Part shown: piece by piece, positions 58,069 to 64,000 of the stretch
Layout of the letters: each line of letters opens with the position of its first letter
How positions within the stretch are numbered: the stretch's first letter is position 1
NCBI RefSeq assembly: GCF_008369195.1
Contig: NZ_VOBC01000001.1
Span: 2,526,573 to 2,590,572 of the forward strand
From: Sporosarcina sp. ANT_H38
GTDB lineage: Bacteria > Bacillota > Bacilli > Bacillales_A > Planococcaceae
Length of the DNA: 64,000 bases
Direction of reading: 5' to 3'
Program-made: the position numbers and the translations under genes
Notes under the pieces: model-generated
Database searches by the model: none
Seen by the model: only the letters and a program-made list of their open reading frames with translations
Told to the model about the DNA's origin: nothing

Positions 58069-58396
58069 CTTTAATTTACCCTCTTCCCTTTAGGCCAATC
58101 TATAGAAGCAAACAGCTATTAGCGAATTTTGTCGATTTTCATTATGTTATGAATACTATTCTAATTCATTCGCCCACAAATGTCTTGTGCTAGCCTAAAA
58201 GAATATCCTTTGAGTCTACTCCTCTACTTTTTATTGACACAAAGAAAGAAACTTGCAAGGCAGGACCGCAAAGTGGCGCTGTTTTCCTGGTAAGAATGCA
58301 GTTTAGCCCTTCCTAACTGGGCCAACTTATGACCCGAACGTCTTGTACTGGAGCCTAGTACTAGTCCAGGGTGGAACATACATACTTACTTATCTT
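58069..58396. other. Intergenic region upstream of hydrolase gene
   Basis: About 330 bp. The part 58250-58370 is GC-richer than its surroundings and contains CTGGAGCCTAGTACTAGTCC and GGGCCAACTTATGACCCGAA. It looks like a decayed relative of the Bacillaceae repeat at 24629 (ending CTGGAGTCTAGACAC). No gene or clear promoter is seen. Confidence 0.35.
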
Positions 58397-58397
58397 C

Positions 58398-58437
58398 AAA
58401 AAAAGACCAGACATTTAAGTACATGTCTGGTCTTTCT
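58398..58437 (-). terminator. Terminator of pgi
   Basis: AAAGACCAGACAT and its exact complement flank an 8-nt loop; on the minus strand a TTTTTT run follows, 60 bp past the stop codon. Confidence 0.88.
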
Positions 58438-58496
58438 CCACTAGTAAATTATTATGGCATTCTAAATAAATTCCTAAGAATTAAAACGTACATCTA

Positions 58497-59867
58497 TTAT
58501 AGCGCTGCTTCCACATACCCTGGCTTTTCTAACAATCTAAATATATTATTTTTATATTCTTCAACCCCTGGCTGGTCAAAAGGATTTTGGCCCTGCAAGT
58601 AAGCGCTCATTGCACATGACAGTTGGAAGAAATATATTAAATAACCTATATGATAGGCATCTTGTTTAGCCACTTCAAGACGTAGTACGGGTACGCCTCC
58701 ATCTTTGTGTGCTTCCATAGCCCCATGCATCATTACTTCATTAATTTCATTTACTGTTTTATCGGAGAGATAATTCAGTCCATCTACATCAGCTTTAGAT
58801 GAAGGTATTGCATAATCCTCTGCGTCTTCTGTGAAGTGGACAAACGTTTCAAAGAGCATCCGTTGACCATCTTGGACATATTGGCCAAGGGAATGTAAAT
58901 CGGTTGGATATGCGACGGCTGCTGGGAAGATACCGTTTCCACCCTTCCCTTCACTTTCACCAAAGAGCTGCTTCCACCATTCATTGAACATTTCAAAGTT
59001 CGGAGAAAAGCTCGCTAAAATCTCCACATTGTACCCTTCCGATAACAGTAGACTTCGTAATGAAGCATACTGATAAGCAATATTCGAACCAATATTCTCG
59101 CTCGACAGGTCGTGAACAGCTTCTTTTGCTCCTGCAAGGAGTTGTTTAATATCGACCCCAGCTACTGCAAGTGGGAGTAGTCCAACTGGCGTAAGAACGG
59201 AATAGCGACCGCCAATATCATCTGGTATAACAAAAGTCCTGAATCCTGAACGTATAGCCAATTCCCTCAGTGCACCTTCTGATTTATCGGTAATTGCAAC
59301 AATCCGCTCGCTTGCTGATGAACCATAGCGGTTTTCCATAAATTCAAGCAGAATTCGGAAAGCGATAGCAGGTTCCGTTGTTGTTCCAGATTTTGAAATC
59401 ACAATAATCGCAACTTCTTTTCGGCCCATATAACTTAATAATTGTTTCATATACGCTCCACTTAAATTCTGGCCCGCAAAAATAACTTCAGGATCATCCG
59501 ACTTTCTTTCGAAATACGGTGATAGTGCATCTTGAATGGCTTTCGCTCCTAAATAAGAACCTCCGATACCTATTACAACCACTAACTCCGCATTTTCGCG
59601 CAACTTGTTCGCTGCATCCAAGGTTTCTTCAAGTTCATGTAACGGAAGCTCGTTAGGGTAATTCTTCCACCCCAAATAATCTGCACCTTCAGAAGTCCCT
59701 TTGTTCATTTTCTGATGGATTTTCTTCACACGCGTATCAAAAAGTTCCTCAAGCACACTTACAGCTATTTGTGTCTGATTTAATGTTAACGGGATTGCCA
59801 ATTCAACATTCTCCCCTTCTAAATGGATAGTCAATTTGAGGCCGAAGTAACGTTGAATAACACGCAT
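58497..59867 (-). CDS. pgi: Glucose-6-phosphate isomerase
   Basis: The ATG at 59867 (MRVIQRYFGLKLTIH) gives 456 residues, close to the 450 of Bacillus Pgi; the frame continues to 59954 but that extension is not family-like. SIS-domain motifs are intact: VVIGIGGSYLGAKAIQDAL, ISKSGTTTEPAIAFR, VIPDDIGGRYSVLTPVGLLP, and a C-terminal QPGVEEYKN. The first ~45 residues differ from B. subtilis Pgi. The ribosome binding site is weak (AAAAGAAG). It interconverts glucose-6-phosphate and fructose-6-phosphate. Confidence 0.92.
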   Translation of the reverse strand: MRVIQRYFGLKLTIHLEGENVELAIPLTLNQTQIAVSVLEELFDTRVKKIHQKMNKGTSEGADYLGWKNYPNELPLHELEETLDAANKLRENAELVVVIGIGGSYLGAKAIQDALSPYFERKSDDPEVIFAGQNLSGAYMKQLLSYMGRKEVAIIVISKSGTTTEPAIAFRILLEFMENRYGSSASERIVAITDKSEGALRELAIRSGFRTFVIPDDIGGRYSVLTPVGLLPLAVAGVDIKQLLAGAKEAVHDLSSENIGSNIAYQYASLRSLLLSEGYNVEILASFSPNFEMFNEWWKQLFGESEGKGGNGIFPAAVAYPTDLHSLGQYVQDGQRMLFETFVHFTEDAEDYAIPSSKADVDGLNYLSDKTVNEINEVMMHGAMEAHKDGGVPVLRLEVAKQDAYHIGYLIYFFQLSCAMSAYLQGQNPFDQPGVEEYKNNIFRLLEKPGYVEAAL

Positions 59868-60008
59868 GACGACTTCTTTTATGTTTACTAACTGAAAGCA
59901 ATGAAGCAGTTTGTAATTCCTTTTATAAAAAGGAGCTACCTCCATTATGCCCAAGAACCTCTATAACTTCAATCCGAATTTTATATCTGACATCTTTGCG
60001 AGATAAAC

Positions 60009-60048
60009 ACAAAAAAAAAAATCAGACATCCCCTTATATGTCTGATCT
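60009..60048 (-). terminator. Terminator of the GHL10 gene
   Basis: On the minus strand ATCAGACAT pairs with ATGTCTGAT across an 8-nt loop, followed by eleven T residues. It lies 150 bp past the stop of the 60198-61751 gene. The rest of 59868-60197 shows nothing further. Confidence 0.85.
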
Positions 60049-60197
60049 TCACTTTAGTATTATGAAATTGCCGTGAATTTATATCGAAGTATTGAAGACG
60101 ACTTATCAACCGAGATCCAGCGTCTTACAAGGATCAGCTGAAGCGTTATTAAATGGAATCATTCAATCTACACATTCCACAACTATATACATGATAA

Positions 60198-61751
60198 TCA
60201 TTTTACAACATATGCATTCTCACTTTCAACACCAGTTGCTGACACAGAAGTGATCCCATAGGTATATTGTTTATTGCGTTTTGCTGTCTTATCTAAGAAC
60301 ACTGTAATTCCTTTCGTATTATAGACAACATCCACGATATTTCTTGGATCTTGATACGAACCTACTTCGTTTCCTTCAAAACGATAAATTACATACTTCC
60401 TTGGAGGGTTACTATTTTCATCCCTGATGATGAGCTTCATTCCAGCTGCATCCCTGTTTGCTTGTACTGATGTGGGCTCTACCGGAATAGCCATATTATC
60501 CCAAGGAGTTGCAGGAGTTAAAGCCGTATAATTATATAGTTGCTGTTTAAGGACTGTTGCATAACCAAGCGGATTTTTTTGTATACTTCTCAAGGAAAAG
60601 TGCATTTGACCCGCCACTATTTGGTTAACTCTGTTAGCGAATACTTGGCTTGGCAACTCCATTTTATTTTTCCATGCTTTATCGGCGTCATTGCCGACTT
60701 TATAATCAGCTAGACCAATATATAAATTAACGGGATGCACATCGGCATACGTTTGTACCTCAGCGCTCCACCAGTCTAATAGAGTCGAATACCTAGCTAC
60801 TGAAAACGTATTAGACCAGTAAATTTGCGGCGTAATATAATCGATACTACCATCTTTAATCCACTGTCTTGTGTCTGCATATAGGTCATCATAATTAGTT
60901 ACACCCGCTCGTGTATTACTTCCAGTAGGGTCCTGTGACCGATTACGCCAAACCCCAAATGGCGAAATTCCAAATTGCACATGTGGTTTAATCGTTTTAA
61001 TAGATGAATAGACTCTTTTGACAAGTCGGTTTACGTTATCTCGACGCCAATCACTATTTTTTTTGAATGAAGCCCCATACTTCTTGAATGCAGCTTGATC
61101 AGGGAAAACTTCATTTTTAATTTTATAAGGATAAAAATAATCATCCATATGAACAGCATCAATATCATATTTAGCTACTAATTCTTCAACTGTAGAAATT
61201 AAATAATTTTGCACTTCCGGAAGACCAGGATTCAAATAATACTGCTTCCCGTATTTAACTACCCACTTTGGGTTTGTGCGAGCTACATTATTGGGCGCGA
61301 GACTTGCTAATGTTTGCCCCGGCATCGTTACTCGATAAGGGTTGATCCACGCATGTAGCTCCATACCACGTTTATGCGCTTCATTAATCATTATTAATAA
61401 AGGATCATAACCAGGGTTTTTCCCTTGTTTCCCCCCTGTTATATAGGATGACCATGGCGCCAACTTCGAAGGATATAAAGCATCATTTGTTGGTTTTACT
61501 TGATAAATGACTGCATTGAATTTATTAGCTTTCAATTGATCCAATGTTTTCTGTACCCAAGCTGTATATTGAGCTACATTCATCCCAGGTTTCATATCCA
61601 CATTTTGAACGGTTGCAATCCAAGCTGCACGCATCTCATTCTTAGGAGGCGTCACGCTCGCACCTTTAACTTGTAAAGGAAGTATTGATAGTAGTAGAAC
61701 GAGTGTCGTAGCTACTGATAATGCAACTTTAAAAAATTGTTTTTTCATCAT
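60198..61751 (-). CDS. Secreted GHL10-family (YngK-like) glycoside hydrolase
   Basis: The ATG at 61751 (or the next codon) follows GGAAGGAAG; about 517 residues. Signal peptide (1-29), then a GHL10 barrel (PF02638, about 35-370): MRAAWIATVQNVD, NAVIYQVKPTNDALYPS, MELHAWINPYRV, AVHMDDYFYPY, FGISPFGVWRN, DYITPQIYWS. A C-terminal fibronectin-III-like domain follows (about 425-515). These enzymes act on cell-wall or exported polysaccharides; the Asp in MDDYFYP is the likely catalytic region. Confidence 0.9.
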   Translation of the reverse strand: MMKKQFFKVALSVATTLVLLLSILPLQVKGASVTPPKNEMRAAWIATVQNVDMKPGMNVAQYTAWVQKTLDQLKANKFNAVIYQVKPTNDALYPSKLAPWSSYITGGKQGKNPGYDPLLIMINEAHKRGMELHAWINPYRVTMPGQTLASLAPNNVARTNPKWVVKYGKQYYLNPGLPEVQNYLISTVEELVAKYDIDAVHMDDYFYPYKIKNEVFPDQAAFKKYGASFKKNSDWRRDNVNRLVKRVYSSIKTIKPHVQFGISPFGVWRNRSQDPTGSNTRAGVTNYDDLYADTRQWIKDGSIDYITPQIYWSNTFSVARYSTLLDWWSAEVQTYADVHPVNLYIGLADYKVGNDADKAWKNKMELPSQVFANRVNQIVAGQMHFSLRSIQKNPLGYATVLKQQLYNYTALTPATPWDNMAIPVEPTSVQANRDAAGMKLIIRDENSNPPRKYVIYRFEGNEVGSYQDPRNIVDVVYNTKGITVFLDKTAKRNKQYTYGITSVSATGVESENAYVVK

Positions 61752-61794
61752 AAAAAAACTTCCTTCCTTTATCTTTTTAATCCACAACACTAAT

Positions 61795-61865
61795 AAAGTT
61801 AATCTTCAATCAGAGAGGTGTTCTTCATCCCCCACGGATTGTTAGTTTAACGATTTGGGCTTTTA
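61795..61865. repeat. Hairpin repeat (GTTAATCTT family), copy 2
   Basis: GTTAATCTTCAATCAG...GATTGTTAGTTTAACGATTT repeats the layout and most bases of 55569-55635, but lies upstream of the GHL10 gene rather than after a gene. Its stem is more decayed. Confidence 0.6.
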
Positions 61866-62002
61866 CAGGCAGTTAATGTGGGATTAATAGACTTATGGGT
61901 CTATTTTAGAAAATGGTATTACTGGTACAAGTACACCAAAGAATATAAAAAAAGGAGATTAGTAATATAATTGTCTTAGTTTGTTAGTTTCCCGAGTACA
62001 GG

Positions 62003-62050
62003 TTCATTTAGATTTCTTTGGATTGAATGACTTCTATACCAGTACCGAGA
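62003..62050. repeat. Partial duplicate of the left part of the structured element
   Basis: TTTCTTTGGATTGAATGACTTCTA and AGTACCGAG repeat the left arm of the 62078-62333 element, including the start of its hairpin arm, without the right half. It suggests a local duplication or slippage event. Confidence 0.6.
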
Positions 62051-62077
62051 TTTCTTGATCACCCCTTGGCCGCCGCT

Positions 62078-62333
62078 TGTATAGTTGCGCTTCTGGATTT
62101 CTTTAGATTGAATGACTTCTAGTACGATTACCGAGTTGTCTGGATGTGTAGGGATGCGACTTTGTCGCATCCCTACACATTTTTTTCGGTAATCGTATGA
62201 TTGTCCTTCATCCTTCGCGCTCCAAATGCATAAGTACACAGAGTGCTGAAGTTTTTTGGGACGAAAGAATAGCTGGCCTCACACCTGGAGAAAAGCCGCC
62301 AAAGATGCAATTTTGGCGGCTGATGCTTTCTCT
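62078..62333. repeat. Dispersed ~255-bp structured repeat element, copy 3
   Basis: The 75-bp hairpin lies at 62123-62197, with arms TACGATTACCG / CGGTAATCGTA and TGTGTAGGGATGCGAC / GTCGCATCCCTACACA as in copy 1. The second hairpin is at 62288-62332 with a perfect GCCGCCAAA / TTTGGCGGC stem. The minus-strand 87-codon frame over it parallels that of copy 1 and is not believed. Confidence 0.85.
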
Positions 62334-62456
62334 AGGATTATATCCTATTTATTTTAAGGCTCTGTATGCACGATAATTTCCAAAAACTCCATTTGTGCAG
62401 CATTGCTCAAAATACTACTCAACCGATGCGACAATTGACTTTTATCATTTATACAT

Positions 62457-62508
62457 AAAAAAATGCACCTCCAATTGTTAGATTGTCTCTAACCATCGGG
62501 GTGCAGTT
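62457..62508 (-). terminator. Terminator-like hairpin downstream of the 197-residue protein gene
   Basis: On the minus strand TGCACCCCGATGGTTAGA pairs with TCTAACAATTGGAGGTGCA (few mismatches) and runs into TTTTTTT. It is about 125 bp past the gene's stop. Confidence 0.8.
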
Positions 62509-62633
62509 CAAACATTGAAATAACAACGTTTGTGGCTTTTCGAAATGTTCCATAACTTTCATTTCGGAACGTTATTAGGTTGCATTTTGTATAATTAATT
62601 ATTTTTTAAATCCTTGCTAATGCTTCTCATTTA

Positions 62634-63227
62634 CTACTCATTATCTTGAATAGGTCTTATATTTAGAGGTAATAAACTACACACTTTTTCAAATGTCGAG
62701 AAATTTATATCCTCTGAAAAAATTCTCAATATAGTTCCAGCGTGTGGTAAAGAATATACAGTAATGCCATCTTCAAGATTTACGAGTCCAGGAATGTCCG
62801 AAAACCAGCCTTTTCCCTTCATTGTATCGCCAATAAAAAAACAATTCTTTTTCGTTGACCACAACACTATATCATCCATACCACTAATTACTTGTAACAA
62901 CGGAAATATCCCGGAAAATTCTTTGCTGTTTTGAACTTCTAAAATGACTACATTACAATCACCTTCAAATCGTTGGGTAAAACATTTTCGTATTTGATGT
63001 TGAGTAACTTTTTCATCGAAAACTTCAAGAAATCCTTCAGTAACTTGAACACAAAAGTAGATGGGAAATGCTTTGATATTCTCCATCCATACACTTAATG
63101 TTTCGAACGGCATTTCATTCGATTCGGGGAAATAGCAATCATAGACGTATGGATTATTACTATTTAAATCAAAACGAATATAATTTTCCCAATCCTTTTT
63201 AAACATTTGTTGAATTTCACATATCAT
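62634..63227 (-). CDS. Hypothetical cytoplasmic protein
   Basis: 197 residues, ATG; AAAGGAG lies eight bases upstream. No signal peptide or membrane helix. It begins MICEIQQMFKKDWENYIRFD and is rich in aromatic and acidic residues, with VVILEVQNSKEFSGIFPLL in the middle. I recognise no family. Small acidic solitary genes in such variable regions are sometimes immunity or antitoxin proteins, but nothing here shows it. Confidence 0.72.
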   Translation of the reverse strand: MICEIQQMFKKDWENYIRFDLNSNNPYVYDCYFPESNEMPFETLSVWMENIKAFPIYFCVQVTEGFLEVFDEKVTQHQIRKCFTQRFEGDCNVVILEVQNSKEFSGIFPLLQVISGMDDIVLWSTKKNCFFIGDTMKGKGWFSDIPGLVNLEDGITVYSLPHAGTILRIFSEDINFSTFEKVCSLLPLNIRPIQDNE

Positions 63228-63357
63228 ATAATAAACTCCTTTGAATTAACTTTTGGCTGTGTTTGCATTGTGGTATGCCTCGTTTAACAATCGTAATACT
63301 GTTCTAAAATTGAATACTAAGTCATCCATTGTTTTTATTGGTTTAACAAAGCCTACG

Positions 63358-63528
63358 TTACAATCCCTGCTCTACTCCCATCAGAGCTTGAACAAATCCG
63401 TCCCCTGATAGGCAACCATCGGCTTCCTCAATATCAAAATAAAAATGGTCAGTAATATCACCATAAATAAAACCATCAGCTTCCGTTTCTGTAACAAATG
63501 AAAAACCTCTTTAAACAAGTGGCTCCAT
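63358..63528 (-). pseudogene. Small gene interrupted by an in-frame stop
   Basis: On the minus strand, TAGGAGTG is followed eight bases later by ATG GAG CCA CTT GTT TAA; the same frame then stays open for 50 codons (RGFSFVTETEADGFIYGD..., then DHFYFDIEEADG) to a stop at 63358. The second part has protein-like composition. It seems a small gene inactivated by a nonsense change, or the 3' piece of a larger lost gene. Family unknown. Confidence 0.4.
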
Positions 63529-63860
63529 ATATTTATCACTCCTATGAATATTTTCGAAAAGAGTCACTTCTAGTCACACTTGCCCCTCAAGGGAGGGAGG
63601 AATGAACTACAATTCCCCCTTAAACCTGTCGTGATTATTTTAGCCAAAAGCGAGCCGGAAACGTACTAGTCCCAATGAAGACTTTTGCACCTAACTAATC
63701 GGGATCTAATACAAGCAAAGGGTTAATCAACAGACGCGGAATATCCAGCGTGATATTCCCCTACAAAACCAATCCATTCCTTAGTCAATTGCAAAGTGGA
63801 TAAAAGCTTTTTAACCGTAAAAAAACCGCTTTATCGAGGCATTCTTTCCTTAACCAATAT
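63529..63860. other. Repeat-poor intergenic DNA
   Basis: No gene is recognised. A GGGAGGGAGG-AATGAACTAC-AATTCCCCC stretch (63589-63620) resembles the GGGAGGGAT hairpins at 55964 and 57031. A single near-DnaA box (AGTGGATAA) lies near 63796. Confidence 0.4.
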
Positions 63861-63925
63861 TGGTTTGGTTTGGTTTGGTTTGGTTTGGTTTGGTTTGGTT
63901 TGGTTTGGTTTGGTTTGGTTTGGTT
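63861..63925. repeat. Pentanucleotide microsatellite (TGGTT)13
   Basis: Thirteen uninterrupted copies of TGGTT. It lies between AACCAATAT and TTGCCTCG in DNA without a convincing gene. Its unit length is not a multiple of three, so slippage would shift any frame or promoter spacing across it. Confidence 0.95.
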
Positions 63926-64000
63926 TTGCCTCGTACATAGTTGCATTGTAATTTGAGTTGAGGTGGGACCCGACTTGTTGCTTTACGTTATTATACTTTT

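Noticed and set aside
63861..63925. TGGTT tract as telomere-like or coding repeat
   Set aside because: The window is internal-type bacterial chromosome with no end features, and the frame across the tract has no ribosome binding site.

Overview
The window looks like chromosome of a low-GC, endospore-forming Firmicute of the Planococcaceae, probably close to Sporosarcina. The reasons are four S-layer-homology (SLH) proteins including a likely main S-layer protein, a collagen-like exosporium protein with a BclB-type tail, the sporulation checkpoint gene sda, a T-box leader, strong Bacillus-type ribosome binding sites, and intergenic repeats typical of Bacillaceae/Planococcaceae. I saw no tRNA, rRNA, transposase, integrase or CRISPR array. 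The genus is an inference.

Layout. 1-10 kb: a partial O-antigen-ligase-like membrane protein, two convergent SLH surface proteins (a glucosaminidase and a large enzyme-like protein), an ESS-family glutamate-type symporter, and a collagen-like spore-surface gene. 10-21.5 kb (minus strand): a branched-chain amino acid operon in the order ilvD, T-box, ilvB, ilvN, ilvC, leuA, leuB, leuC, leuD, ilvA. 21.9-28.1 kb (minus): a Fur-controlled haem-uptake operon with three NEAT-domain surface proteins (one also carrying SLH domains), IsdE, a permease and an ATPase. 28.3-31.3 kb: tandem paralogues with copper-amine-oxidase-like stalk domains. 31.5-34.4 kb: the S-layer protein. 34.9-40.5 kb (minus): an iron-type ABC transporter in one operon with an argininosuccinate-lyase-superfamily enzyme.

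40.9-50.7 kb: a polysaccharide deacetylase behind a DnaA-box cluster; small lipoproteins; a VOC protein; an RRNPP-type quorum-sensing receptor (HTH plus TPR-like) overlapped by a 44-residue secreted propeptide gene; a zinc-ribbon membrane protein; sda with a second DnaA-box cluster of nearly the same geometry; and an S41 protease. 50.7-64 kb: an NhaC antiporter, luxS, a zinc-free alcohol-dehydrogenase-like reductase, an acyltransferase, an alpha/beta hydrolase, pgi, a GHL10 glycoside hydrolase, unknown proteins and repeat-rich intergenic DNA.

Most notable: the receptor-propeptide pair; two DnaA-box cassettes with matching spacing; a dispersed ~255-bp element whose 75-bp hairpin shows compensatory changes between copies; a T-box placed inside the ilv operon; and a haem operon combining NEAT and SLH anchoring with no sortase gene in the window.
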